Under the pieces are notes generated by a model that worked only from the letters and a program-made list of their open reading frames with translations, ran no database searches and had not been told where the DNA came from. A stretch of 64,000 nucleotides of DNA, from positions 33,649-97,648 of the forward strand of contig JAJCXR010000020.1 of NCBI GenBank assembly GCA_029263315.1, written 5' to 3'. Source of the stretch: Acidobacteriota bacterium. Lineage in GTDB: Bacteria > Acidobacteriota > Thermoanaerobaculia > Multivoradales > J023. Shown here in pieces: positions 45,715-56,300 of the stretch (position 1 is its first letter; each line of letters begins with the position of its first letter). Both the position numbers and the translations under genes were made by a program.

Positions 45715-45839
45715 TATCGAACAAGCCGAAGAGGCCCCTGAGCGGTGTTACCCGATAGGGCCCTCTTCAGCAGAATCGTATCAAGCGTTCTGATGCTGAC
45801 GTGGGTAGAGTATGACCCTTGAGGACACCTTCGAGAAGA

Positions 45840-45882
45840 GCACTTTCTACCCGGGAGAATCGCAGACTTAGGTAGAAACTAC
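45840..45882 (-). promoter_or_regulatory. Paired inverted operator 2, upstream of the site-2 protease gene
   Basis: GCACTTTCTAC (45840-45850) and GTAGAAACTAC (45872-45882), 21 nt between. The right half-site overlaps the last two codons and stop of the gene ending at 45879. The pair is about 280 nt before the site-2 protease start at 45583, the largest distance of the five. Confidence 0.6.
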
Positions 45883-46379
45883 TTGCCTGGCGAATCGTCG
45901 TCCGGAGCAGCCAACTCGCTAGCTTGGCGGGGGGTAGGAGCGTCGAAGAGGCCCAAAAAGAGATCCTTCAACCGCTGATTGATGGCCGGTTTGCCAGTTG
46001 CCAGCCCGGCGATGATCTCGTCCCTCGCCGCGAGCACCCGCTCGAGGGCCCGGCGTGCCTTGGGGTCGTCCGTCGAGCGTTCTGCGACTTTGCCGAGGGC
46101 GTCGAAGAAACCGCTGGCGTTTTGCTCGGCAATACCGTAGTCCTTGCGATCGGCTTCCAGGGCAATGCGGCCGAGACGGAGATGCATCTGAAGCTGATCG
46201 ATGCGCAATTGCAGCCGGCTGATCTCCGCCTCAAAGCCCGCGACGCGAGCCGCAGTCGCCTCCGCCTCGGTGGCGTTGTGCTCCGCATTGCGGCGGCCCT
46301 CGAGCCACGTTCCGCAATAGGCTCCGACAATTCCTCCGACAACAAGACAGGCGACACCGATAATGATTCGGGTTTTCAT
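45879..46379 (-). CDS. Membrane-anchored coiled-coil hypothetical protein
   Basis: 166 residues. One N-terminal TM helix (IIIGVACLVVGGIVGAYCGTWL) then a long coiled coil (EAEATAARVAGFEAEISRLQLRIDQLQMHLRLG) and a helical C-terminal region (RRALERVLAARDEIIAGLATG). No signal cleavage site, so it is probably anchored with the coil in the periplasm. The start follows the stop of a 22-residue frame in TGAGATG, and its last codons overlap operator pair 2. Confidence 0.65.
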   Translation of the reverse strand: MKTRIIIGVACLVVGGIVGAYCGTWLEGRRNAEHNATEAEATAARVAGFEAEISRLQLRIDQLQMHLRLGRIALEADRKDYGIAEQNASGFFDALGKVAERSTDDPKARRALERVLAARDEIIAGLATGKPAINQRLKDLFLGLFDAPTPRQASELAAPDDDSPGK

Positions 46380-46380
46380 C

Positions 46381-46449
46381 TCACCATTCCCTTCGAGTGA
46401 GATGGTGGCCTCGTCTTCTTGACTCGCCGGGCGCTTTTTGCTTCGTCAT
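46381..46449 (-). CDS. 22-residue leader-type open frame
   Basis: MTKQKAPGESRRRGHHLTRREW with AGAGGAG 6 nt upstream; its TGA is separated by one base from the ATG of the coiled-coil gene. Basic and with no apparent structure. It may serve as a translational leader by coupling rather than as a functional protein. Confidence 0.35.
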   Translation of the reverse strand: MTKQKAPGESRRRGHHLTRREW

Positions 46450-46495
46450 GGCGTCTCCTCTGTGGATCTTTGGGATTCGTTGGTTCGGGGTGCGC

Positions 46496-47509
46496 TCAGG
46501 GGTCCGAGAGCTGCACCAGCTGCTTGCCGTGGTTAATGCCTCGCAACATGCCGATGAAAGCCTGGGGGGCGGACTCGATGCCTTGGGTGATGCTTTCCCA
46601 GTATTTCAGTTTTCCTTGGTCGAGCCAACCGGCCAGTTGCGCCAGCCCCTCGGGAAACCGCTCAACGTAACCTGAGACCAAGAAACCCTGTAACTTCGCC
46701 TGCTTGATGACCAATTGATCCAACCACCGCAGCCCCTTCTCGGGCTCCATGAGGTTGTCTTGGGAGGCTTGTCCGCAGACCGAGACTCGCGCCTTGGCTT
46801 GCAACTGTTGCAGCACCGCATCGGTGATGGCCCCGCCGACGGTGTCGAAGTAAACGTCGATGCCGTCGGGACAGCCCACCTCGAGCTCCCCCCCGAGATC
46901 CCCCACCGTCTTGTAGTTGAAGGCGGCGTCGAAACCGAGCTCGTCGAGCAACCATGAGATCTTGGCCTCCGAGCCCGCGCTCCCCACCACCCGACATCCT
47001 CGGATCTTGGCGATCTGCCCGACCAGCGCTCCGACGGCGCCCGCGGCACCGGAGACCATGACCGTCTCGCCAGGCCGCGGATTGCAGACATCGAGCAGGC
47101 CGAAGAAGGCCGTCAGCCCCGGCATACCGAGCACCCCAAGGGCAGTCGAGAGGGGCGCGAGATGGAGGTCGAGCTTTCGCAGCTGGCGCCCCTGGACCAC
47201 AGCAAGCTCCTGCCATCCAAACATCCCCACAACGGCATCTCCGGCTTGGAAAGCCGGATCATCGGACGACACTACGAAGGCCACCCCTCGACCCGGCATG
47301 ATCGCGCCGATGGCGACCGAAGGGGTATCAGACTCGGCGGCGTTCATCCCCCTGCGCATGTGGGGATCTAGCGACAAGTAGACCGACCGGACCAACACCG
47401 CACCCGCGGCGGGCAATGGCAACGGTGAGTAGACCAGATCGAAATCCGACACTTTGGGGAAACCCACCGGCCTGGCGGCGAGGGTGATTTTCCTGTTGAT
47501 CGTCGCCAT
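46496..47509 (-). CDS. NADP-dependent MDR-type oxidoreductase (CurA-like)
   Basis: 337 residues, full length. Medium-chain reductase of the alkenal/enone type: YLSLDPHMRRGM, the Rossmann segment VMVSGAAGAVGALVGQIAKIRGCRVVGSAGS, and Tyr in FNYKTV, with VDVYFDTVGG-like IDVYFDTVGGAITD. No zinc ligands. It reduces alpha,beta-unsaturated aldehydes or ketones, a role in detoxification. It lies within the regulon region but no operator copy stands directly upstream. Confidence 0.88.
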   Translation of the reverse strand: MATINRKITLAARPVGFPKVSDFDLVYSPLPLPAAGAVLVRSVYLSLDPHMRRGMNAAESDTPSVAIGAIMPGRGVAFVVSSDDPAFQAGDAVVGMFGWQELAVVQGRQLRKLDLHLAPLSTALGVLGMPGLTAFFGLLDVCNPRPGETVMVSGAAGAVGALVGQIAKIRGCRVVGSAGSEAKISWLLDELGFDAAFNYKTVGDLGGELEVGCPDGIDVYFDTVGGAITDAVLQQLQAKARVSVCGQASQDNLMEPEKGLRWLDQLVIKQAKLQGFLVSGYVERFPEGLAQLAGWLDQGKLKYWESITQGIESAPQAFIGMLRGINHGKQLVQLSDP

Positions 47510-47664
47510 GAGAGCGCCTCACTCTTCCTCCCAAGTCAGCTCAGGTTTTCGTTCGTGCAGGGAGTCAGACTCCAACGATCACCCTCGCACCGAAACCTGA
47601 CCAGGCCGGTATGTTGACCGTCTCCTTGGTCTTTATCTCGAGCGAACCAATCTTGTCTCTTGCT

Positions 47665-48213
47665 CTAAGACCGGCCCTTGCCAACCAAAAGCTCGTTGTT
47701 GACGCTTTCGACGCCTTTAGTGCCACGGGCGATGCGATCGGCATTGGCCTTGATTTCCTTCGAGCTGACGCGACCGATGAGCGTCACGACGCCCTGCGAC
47801 GAGCTGACGTCGATGTCCGAGGCGCGGATTTCAGAGTTGCGGATGAGCTGCGATTTGACTTTCGAGCTGATCATCACGTCATCGACCCAGCCTCCGACGG
47901 TCCTTTCGCCGACCGTCAGGTCATTCTCGAGGCCCCTCACACCTTCCGTGCGCCAAGCGATCCGCCCCGCTTCGCGGCGGGCCTCTTCGGTCTTGACGAC
48001 GCCGACCAGGTAGACGACGCCCTCTCGGGTTTGCACTTCGACCTGCTTTGCATTCACCTTGTCATTGGCTTCGAGCGCGGCTTCGATCATCGAGGTGACG
48101 CCCGAGTCCTCTTGGCGGGTGTTCGAGGGCACCATCGAGGATGTGCAACCGACCAGAGTGAGCAAAGCCACACTCATCAAGGAACCTGCTGTGATCCAGA
48201 TATATCGCTTCAT
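47665..48213 (-). CDS. Lipoprotein with two BON domains
   Basis: 182 residues from the ATG at 48213 (GAAAGGAAG upstream). Signal with lipobox LLTLVGCTSS. Two BON units follow: VTSMIEAALEANDKVNAKQVEVQTREGVVYLVGVVKT.. and ISSKVKSQLIRNSEIRASDIDVSSSQGVVTLIGRVSS.., each with the GxV.L.G.V core. BON domains bind phospholipid; the protein resembles OsmY-type osmotic-shock periplasmic proteins. Operator pair 3 lies about 100 nt upstream. Confidence 0.9.
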   Translation of the reverse strand: MKRYIWITAGSLMSVALLTLVGCTSSMVPSNTRQEDSGVTSMIEAALEANDKVNAKQVEVQTREGVVYLVGVVKTEEARREAGRIAWRTEGVRGLENDLTVGERTVGGWVDDVMISSKVKSQLIRNSEIRASDIDVSSSQGVVTLIGRVSSKEIKANADRIARGTKGVESVNNELLVGKGRS

Positions 48214-48288
48214 GGGGTTTCTTCCTTTCAAGGATGCCGTAATTTCTTGGCACTCCAACCCTAGCTCGCGGCGCCCCCACGGATAAGA

Positions 48289-48333
48289 GCATTAACTACC
48301 TGAGTCAAACGGTGGCAAGCGAGTAGAAAGCAC
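48289..48333 (-). promoter_or_regulatory. Paired inverted operator 3, upstream of the BON lipoprotein gene
   Basis: GCATTAACTAC (48289-48299, weak) and GTAGAAAGCAC (48323-48333), 23 nt between. Centre is about 98 nt from the BON gene start. The right half-site is the exact reverse complement of the left half-site at 58747-58757. Confidence 0.5.
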
Positions 48334-48399
48334 CCGGACCCCCAAGGAGCCGGAAGCGGGAACCAACCGGCCTGGCGAGGAGGTCTGACGCACCGGCGC

Positions 48400-48444
48400 G
48401 TAGTTTCTACTCAGGTTCCGGCGATGTTTCTGAGCAGAAACCAC
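48400..48444 (+). promoter_or_regulatory. Paired inverted operator 4, upstream of the DUF3494 protein gene
   Basis: GTAGTTTCTAC (48400-48410) and GCAGAAACCAC (48434-48444), 23 nt between. The left half-site is a perfect reverse complement of the sites at 41953 and 45872. The pair is about 155 nt upstream of the gene at 48577. Two pairs in one divergent intergenic region suggest separate control of both genes. Confidence 0.6.
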
Positions 48445-48576
48445 CGTTACCAAACAGGGGATTCCGAAATAGGCTCAACTAGAGCACTAGCAGGCATCGG
48501 ACTTCACCGAAAGCACTAGGGCGTGGACCGGCTAACGGGCTGCGTGCACTGGATAAACGTCAGAAGAGGATAAGAC

Positions 48577-50223
48577 ATGAATTTCAACTATTCGAGGCTG
48601 ATGGCAAGCCTAGGCCTCGGTGCAATGTTCATCTGTGGCGCTTCGCCGACGCTGGCTGCGACCGCACCGGATCTCGGCACGGCGGAGACCTTTGTCGTGC
48701 TCGGAGGCTCAACTGTGACCAATACCGGTTCGACCGTGCTCAACGGAGATCTGGGGGTCTGGCCGGGACTGGCGATCACCGGCTTTCCTCCCGGCACCGT
48801 CAACGGCACGACGCACGCCGGTGACGCGGTCGCATTGCAGGCGCAGAGTGATCTCGTCACCGCGTACGATGACCTCGCGGGTCAGGCCTGCGACACCGAC
48901 CTGTCGGGTCAGGATCTCGGTGGGCTGACGCTCCTGCCAGGCGTTTACTGCTTCTCGACATCGGCTCAGCTCACCGGGACGCTCACCCTCGACGCCGAGG
49001 GCGACCCGAACGCGGTGTTCGTCTTCCAGATCGGCAGCACGCTCACCACGGCGACCAACTCGGTGGTCGCCGTCATCAATGGCGGCTCGGAGTGCAATGC
49101 ATTCTGGCAGGTCGGCAGCTCGGCGACTCTCGGCACCGGTACGACGTTCGCCGGGAGCATCCTCGCCCTGACCAGCATCACCATGAATACCAGTGCCGGA
49201 GGTTCCGGGCAACTTCTGGCGCGCGATGGCGCCGTGACACTCGACACGGTGGACGCCTCATTATGCGTCCCGGCCTGCCCGGCGATCACCGTCGACCCGT
49301 CCGTCCTGCCCACCGGGGAGTTGGGCGTGCCCTACAGCCAGGCGATCACCGCCTCCGGCGGCAGCGCACCGTACAGCTTTGCGGTGACGGCCGGCATGCT
49401 GCAACCCGACCTTTCCCTCGATCCGAGCTCTGGCCTGCTTTCCGGGACGCCGCTCTCGACCGGTACGTGGGTGTTCACGATCACCGCCACCGACGCCAAC
49501 GGCTGCACGGGGTTCCGCAGGTACACGCTGACGATCAATCCGTTGGGTTGTCCGACCCTGACACTCCTTCCCCCTACCCTCCCCAATGCAGGGGTGGGCA
49601 CTCCCTACAACCAGCCGATCACCGCCAGCGGCAGCACCCCCGACACCTACGTCTACACCGTGACGGCCGGCGCGCTGCCCCCCAGCCTCGCGCTGACGCC
49701 GGTGACCCCGCCCGCCATCAAGACGGTCAACCTGGTGGGCACTCCGACCACCGTCGACAACTACAGCTTCACGATCACCGCCACCGACGCCAACGGCTGC
49801 CAGGTGAGCAAGGCCTATACCATCCTGGTCAATCCGGCCCCCTGCCCGCCGATCCTCGTGACACCTCCGACGCTGCCCGATCCTGTGCCGGGCAGCTTCT
49901 ACTCCCAGGTGATCTCCGCCACCGGCGGCACGGGGCTCTACAGCTTCACAGTGACTGCGGGCATGCTGCCTCCTGGCCTCGACATCAGTCCGCTCACTCT
50001 GACTCCGGAGATCGTCCTCTCGGGTACCCCCACGGCCTTCGGCGATTTCAGCTTCGCGATCACGGCCACCGACGAGAACGGCTGCCCCGGCATAGAGGAA
50101 TACACCTTCACGGTGACCTCAGTGACGGCCATCCCCACCCTCTCCGGGTGGGCCATGATCCTGCTTGCCGCTCTCCTGGCCTGGGTGGGCATCGCAGTCG
50201 TCCGCCGCCGACCCGTGATGTGA
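48577..50223 (+). CDS. Ice-binding-like (DUF3494) protein with Ig-like repeats and IPTL-CTERM
   Basis: 548 residues. Signal peptide (LMASLGLGAMFICGASPTLAA), then a DUF3494 beta-solenoid (about 30-225; APDLGTAETFVVLGGSTVTNTG, GVYCFSTSAQLTGTLTLDAEG, VFVFQIGSTLTTA). Three Ig-like He_PIG-type repeats follow (LPTGELGVPYSQAITASGGSAPY and similar). The C-terminus is an IPTL-CTERM sorting signal: AIPTLSGWAMILLAALLAWVGIAVVRRR. It is thus exported and anchored or processed at the surface; DUF3494 proteins are best known as ice-binding proteins but also occur as adhesins. Operator pair 4 is upstream and a terminator follows. Confidence 0.9.
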   Translation: MNFNYSRLMASLGLGAMFICGASPTLAATAPDLGTAETFVVLGGSTVTNTGSTVLNGDLGVWPGLAITGFPPGTVNGTTHAGDAVALQAQSDLVTAYDDLAGQACDTDLSGQDLGGLTLLPGVYCFSTSAQLTGTLTLDAEGDPNAVFVFQIGSTLTTATNSVVAVINGGSECNAFWQVGSSATLGTGTTFAGSILALTSITMNTSAGGSGQLLARDGAVTLDTVDASLCVPACPAITVDPSVLPTGELGVPYSQAITASGGSAPYSFAVTAGMLQPDLSLDPSSGLLSGTPLSTGTWVFTITATDANGCTGFRRYTLTINPLGCPTLTLLPPTLPNAGVGTPYNQPITASGSTPDTYVYTVTAGALPPSLALTPVTPPAIKTVNLVGTPTTVDNYSFTITATDANGCQVSKAYTILVNPAPCPPILVTPPTLPDPVPGSFYSQVISATGGTGLYSFTVTAGMLPPGLDISPLTLTPEIVLSGTPTAFGDFSFAITATDENGCPGIEEYTFTVTSVTAIPTLSGWAMILLAALLAWVGIAVVRRRPVM

Positions 50224-50238
50224 GCCACCTCGGCGACG

Positions 50239-50268
50239 GGCGGGGCTTCCTCACGAGGCGGCCCCGCC
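50239..50268 (+). terminator. GC-rich hairpin between convergent genes
   Basis: GGCGGGGC (50239-50246) and GCCCCGCC (50261-50268) form a perfect 8-bp stem with a 14-nt loop, followed on the plus strand by TGGTTT. It lies 16 nt after the DUF3494 gene and 34 nt before the stop of the convergent glucan synthase, so it may terminate in both directions. Confidence 0.6.
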
Positions 50269-50301
50269 TGGTTTGATAGGCTTTAGGTCAGTTATGACTC
50301 G

Positions 50302-53300
50302 CTACGCCGTTGTCGTCGCACCGAGCACGATCCGCACGGAGTGCGCCTGCCCGTCGTCGACCAGCGGAATCGGCACCGACTCGGCGGTTGGGCCGGTATC
50401 TTGCGGCGGATCGATCGCTTGCCCATCGAGCTCGATGCTCTTCACACCACAACACTGGCGCTCAGGGTTTTCGACGACGATCGTGTACGGGGTCTTGCCG
50501 AAGCGCCATTCGATCGAGAATCTAGGCCAGGACGACGGAATACACGGCTTCATGGTGAACGTCTGGCCGCGCCGCTCGAGACCGAGAATGCCTTCGATCG
50601 CCACCCGATACAGCCAGCCAGCCGCGCCGGTGTACCACGTCCAGCCTCCCCGACCGCGGTGCGCCGGGTGGTCATAGACGTCTCCGGCGACGGCGTAGGG
50701 TTCGGTTTTGTAGCGCTCGACCTGGCTCTGGCTGCGGGCGTGGTTGATCGGATTGAGCATGTGGAAAAGCTCCGCCGCCTCGTCGCCGCTGCCGAGGCGG
50801 GTCAGCGCTAGGACCACCCATGCCGCGGCGTGGGTGTATTGCCCACCGTTTTCGCGCAGCCCTGGGATGTACCCCTTGATGTAGCCCGGTTCGAGGGCCG
50901 TGTGGTCGAAGGGTGGCGTCAGCAGCAAGATCACCTCGGAGCTGCGACGTACCAGGTGGGCCCGGACGGCACCCATGGCGCGCTCGGCGCGGCGGCGCGG
51001 GGCGGCCCCCGAGAGCACCGCCCAGGTTTGGGCCACCGAATCGATCATACCCTCGTCGTTCTGCGACGAGCCGAGGGGGGTGCCGTCGTCGAAGTAGGCG
51101 CGTCGATACCATTCGCCGTCCCAACCCTGCTCGAGCATATTGCCCAGGCGCTCACCCTCGGCGCGGTAGCGGACGGCCCGCGAGGCGTCGCCGCGGGTCT
51201 CGCAGAGGGGGATGAAGGCGGCCAGCACGGCGTGCAGAAACCAGCCGACGAAGAGGCTTTCGCCCCGCCCCTCGGCGCCGACGTTGTTATAGCCGTCGTT
51301 CCAGTCGCAGCTGCCGATCAGCGGCAAGCCGTGGGCCCCGGCGGTGAGCCCGCGATCGATGGCGCGCACACAGTGCTCGAAGATCGTGCCCGTCTCGGCG
51401 GCAACGGTCGGACGCCCGAAGATCTCCGCCTCTCCGGCGGGCACGGCGGGTGCCTCGAGAAAGGGCACCCGCTCGTCGAGCAGGTCGAGATCGTCGGTGG
51501 TTTTCACATATTCGGCGACCGCGTAGGGAAGCCACAGCAGATCGTCGGAGCAACGCGTGCGAATGCCTTGGCCGCCACCGGTCTCGGCGTCGGCCTGATC
51601 GTTCTCGGCCTGATCGTCGGTCGGCAGCCACCAGTGTTGAACATCACCCTCGACAAATTGACGCGCCGCAGCGCGCAGCAAGTGCGCGCGGGTGAGATCG
51701 GGGCGGGTGAGCTGGAGCGCCAAGACGTCTTGCAGCTGGTCGCGGAAACCGTAGGCACCGCTCGCCTGTGAGTATCCCGAGCGGGCCCAAAGTCGGCAGG
51801 CGAGGTCTTGGTAGATCAACCAACCATTGACCAGGGTATCGAACGAGTCGTCGGGGGTGGTGACCCGCACGGCCCCCAGGGTCGACTGCCAAAATTCTTC
51901 GACCCGCACCAGCTCGGCTTCGGCGGCCGCCGAGCCGCTGCCGTCCTGGCCAGTGAACCGCCGCAAGAGCGCCTGCGCCTGCGCCGCGTCGCGCCCCTGG
52001 CCGAGCACAAAGACCAGCCGTCGGGTGGCGCCGGGCTCGAGATCGATCGTCGTCTGCAGCGCCGCACACGGATCGAGACCGGCACCAAAACGCTCCCCCA
52101 GCCGCGGCCGACGGAGCCCGACGGCACGGGCGAGCGTGCCGTTGCGACCGAGAAATCTTCGACGATCGCCGGTGGCGGAGAGCAGCGGTGCCCCCGCAAG
52201 CGCTGCGAACGCCACCCGCTCACGCCTCGCGCCGTAGAGATGGCGCGCCAACACCGCACCGGTCTCGGCATCGAGCTCGGTGGCCACAAATCGAGCACCG
52301 TCGGCGCTGGGTGGGCCGAGCGACCACTCGTTGTAGGCGAAGAGACCGAGACGTCGCTGCCGATCGCTGCGGTTGGTCAAGGTCAGAATCGAAAGCTTCA
52401 CCGGTTCGTCGCAGGCCACGAAGACGGCCAGCTGGTGCTCGATTCCATGCGCCAGGTGAGCGAAGCGGGTCACTCCCGCGCCATGACGTACCAGCCAGCG
52501 GGGCGAGCTCGGCGTGCGTCGAAGCGGGGCCGGGGTGGCGCCCCAGAGTGTCCCGTCCGCTTCGTCGCGAAGGAAAATCGCCTCGCTGGTCGGGTCGCTG
52601 ACCGAATCGTTGGCGAACGGCGTCAGCCGGTTCTCGCGGCTGTTCTCCGACCAGGTGTGCGCCGATCCCGAGCTGGTGATGATGCTGCCGAAGCGCCGGT
52701 TGGCGAGAACGTTGATCCAGGGTAGCGGTGTCTCGTGATCGCCGTCGAGCACGACGACGTATTCGCAACCGTCGCGGCTGAAGCCACCAAGTCCGTTTTC
52801 GAGCATCAGCGGCGGGGGTTCGAGGGGCGGCTCGGAAGCCCTGGCGTCCGGGGACCTGTCGTCCTGGGACCTGTCAACCGGGGTCCTTGCCGGCTCCATC
52901 GGCTGCGTCCAGGGCTCCGACGACTCCGCCGAGGCGCGGTTGAGCTGCTGTAGGAGGGTGCCTCGGTCGCCGATGAGGATGGCGCGGGCGACGCTTTTCA
53001 ACAGGATCTTCTCGGCCTCGGAGAGGGTCTCGGCGGCGAGTGAGAAGACGCCGCCGGGCTGACCCTTCCAGGCGCTCCACGGGCCGCCGTCGATGAGCTG
53101 GGCGAGTTGCTCGCCCATGGTGGCCCGGTAACTGGCGGAATGCTCGTCGAGGATCACGACGTCCGATCGCAACCCCCCCAGGCGCCAATGTTCGTGGGCC
53201 GACAAGACCAACCGCAGGAGGGGCAAGTCTTCGGGCTCCCTGACACACACCAGGACGATCGGCAGATCGCCCGAGATACCGAATCGCCACAGCCCCGCCT

Positions 53301-56300
53301 GGCCGAGGGTGTTGCTCGCCAGGGTCGCGGCGTCGGCGCGCAGGGAGGCATCGGAGAAGAAGACCCTCGAGCCGAGCCGTTCGAAGAGTTGGGACTGCTG
53401 GGCCGAGATGCCGAGATGGCGCCGGGCGACTTGCGCCTGGGTGAAGGCCAGGGCGAAGACACGGTTGGCAACGCCCTCGTCGTGATATTTCTGGGCGCAG
53501 GAGCGGGCGCTCGTCCCGTCGTTGGCGAGGCCGGTGGTGAACGAGACCCGTGCCAGGCCGCCGGGGGCGAGGCGCAGCCGAAGGCGCAGGCTGAGGATCG
53601 GATCGAGCACCGCCCCGGTGGTGCCCGAGAGGGCTCGTCCGTCCATGGCGACGGGATCGTCTGGGCCACGCCCACGGCCGAGAAAACGCATGCGGTCGGT
53701 CTCCCACTCGACCTGCGCCTGGATCGCTCCGCTCAGCGACAGCACATGGTAGGCGACCGGCGTGGGGTCGTGCACCGAACGCGGCCGGCGATGCGCCAAA
53801 AGCGCCGTACTGGCGGCGATCCATTCGGTTTCTATGAACAGCTTGTTGAGGCTCGGGTTGGCGACGTCGTCGGCCAGCGGCCCGAGAGCCAATTCGACGA
53901 AGCTGGTCAGCTCGATCTCCCGTGGGCGCTCACTATGATTGGTCACCGATAGCCGCCGCACCTCGGCGTCGTCGCCCGGCGAGACGGCGATTTCGAGTCG
54001 CGTCGCAATGCCGTGGTCGAGGCGTTCGAAGACCGCCTTGTCGCCGAGGAATTCCACCAGGTAGCTCTCCGGCTCTCGGCCCGTCGGCTGGTAGGCCGCC
54101 GACCAGAACGCCCCGCTGTGGACGTCGCGCAGATAAACGAATTGACTGCCGGGGTCGCGGGTGGGGTCCTGGCGCCAGCGGGTGACGGCACGACCGCCGC
54201 AAAAGCTCGTGCCGCCACCCGCGTTGGTGACGATCGCGACATAGCTGCCGTTGGAGAGAATCTGCGCCCGAGGCGATGGCGTATGCGGTGACCGCAGGCG
54301 GCGCGGGGCGCGCACCAGCGCCGGAAGATCGGTGCGGGTCTGCTCGGCCGGCCGCGGCTCGATCACCGGCGCCTGACGCGGAATGCGCTCCTGCAAAAGG
54401 AGCTCGGTGGCCTGGATGCGCGGGTCGGCATGGAAACGTTCGACCATCAAATCGCCGAGCAGGACGTTGGCGATGGCGACCAGGGTCATCCCCTGATGGT
54501 GCGCCATGTGGGTTTTGACCACGACGCCGGAAGCGGAGCGCACGGGGCCCGATGGCAGCGCTTCCGGGTATCCGTTGCTGTCGCCGGTCTCGGAGGGCTT
54601 GCGCACCGTGTAGTCGATGGCGTCGTAGAAGCCGAGCTCCCCTTCGGCCCCCTCTGCGGCGAGGCGACGCAAGTTGCGCACCGCTTCGACCGGATCCACG
54701 AGCGCCGCCAAGGCGGTGGCGTAGGGGGCCACCACGAGCTCGTCGGCGAGGCCGCGTTTGAGCCCCAGGCCGGGGGCGCCGAATTCTTTGTATTGGTAGT
54801 TGCCGAGCCGATCGACCAAATCGTAGGCCGACTCGGAGATCCCCCACGGCACACCCCGCTCGCGGCCGTAGTGGATCTGGCGCTGGACCGCCATGCGGCA
54901 GCTCTGGTCGAGCAACGTTCCCGCCGAGGTGCGCATCAGCAGCAGCGGCATCAGGTACTCGAACATGGTGGCGCTCCACGATACCAGCGTCGGGACGCCG
55001 CGCACACTGACCACCAAACGGCCGAGGTGGAACCAATGGCTCTGCGGGACGTCGCCCTTGGCGATGGCGAAAAAGCTCGCCAGACGCGCCTCCGAGGCCA
55101 GCAGGTCATAGTACGAGCTGTCGGCACGCCCCGGCCCACCGATGTCGGCCAGGCGATAGCCGATGGTGAAGAGCTGGCGTCGGCGGTCATAGAGGAAGGC
55201 AAAATTCATGCCGTCGGCCAGGGCCAAGGCGCGCTCGGCGAGGTCGCCCAGGCGCAGCACCAAGTCGGCGCGCTCCGCTCCTAACCGGTCAGCCAATTGT
55301 CGACTCCCCGCCGCGATGACCAGCAGCGCCCCCGCCAGGTTGCCACTGTCGACGGTCGAGACATAGTGCGGCAGCATCGGAGCCAGGGTTTGGGTGTCGT
55401 ACCAGTTGAGCAGGTGGCCCTGGTGGCGTTCGAGCCCTTCGACGGTGGTCAGGGTGTGGTCGAGCCGGTCGACCATCTCCATCGCCGGCAACAGTCCCAA
55501 ATCGTGCGCCGCCAGGGTCGAGAGCAGCCCCATGCCGATATTGGTCGGCGAGGTGCGATGCGCCACCACCGGGACGCGTCCTTCCTGGATGTTGTCCGGT
55601 GGCAGCCAATGATCTTCGGGACCGGTCAGGGTCTCGAAATAGGCCCAGGTCTTGCGCCCCAGGGAGAAGAGGAGCTGGCGATCGTCCTCCGACAGCTCCT
55701 CACGACGGGGCACCGTCGGACGGCTGATCCAATAGGCGACGGCAGGCGCCGCCAGCCACAGGGCGATCAGCGGCAAGGCCACGGGCAGGGCGTCGGGGTG
55801 CAGCAGGCCGGTGACCACCAGGAGCGCCGCCGCGACAATCGGGCTGGCCATCATCTCGACGTAGAACGACGAGACCCCCCGCCGCATCTGATCCGCAGCA
55901 CGGGCCCCCTGCGCGGCGGCGGTCTCCCACTCGAGCAAGCGGCGGTGGGTGATGACCAGCCGGACCAGCGTCAGGACGATGGCATGCACCGTCTCGAAGG
56001 CATGGAAAGGTAGAAAGACCAGGCTCAGCAGCGCCCGGCCGAAAGCGGTGCTCAGCTCCCCCACGATGCCTCGAAGATGGACGCGGGTGCGCTGGTGCGC
56101 TGGCCGCCGTCGCAACAGCCCCAAAAGCGCCGTGATGAAGGGAAAGGCCACCACCGCCAGACCGCCGAGGGTCCAGACCACGGGACGGCCGGGCAAAACT
56201 GTCCAGGCGGCGGCAAAATACACCAGCAAGGAGGGGGCCACCAGACTGCGGCGGAGGTTGTCGAAGATCTTCCACTGACTGATCAGCGGCAGGCGGTTTT

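Noticed and set aside
45682..45720. Sigma54-type promoter (TGGCAA...TGC on the minus strand) before the site-2 protease
   Set aside because: The GG-to-GC spacing is one base short and no similar site stands before the other genes with the paired operator.
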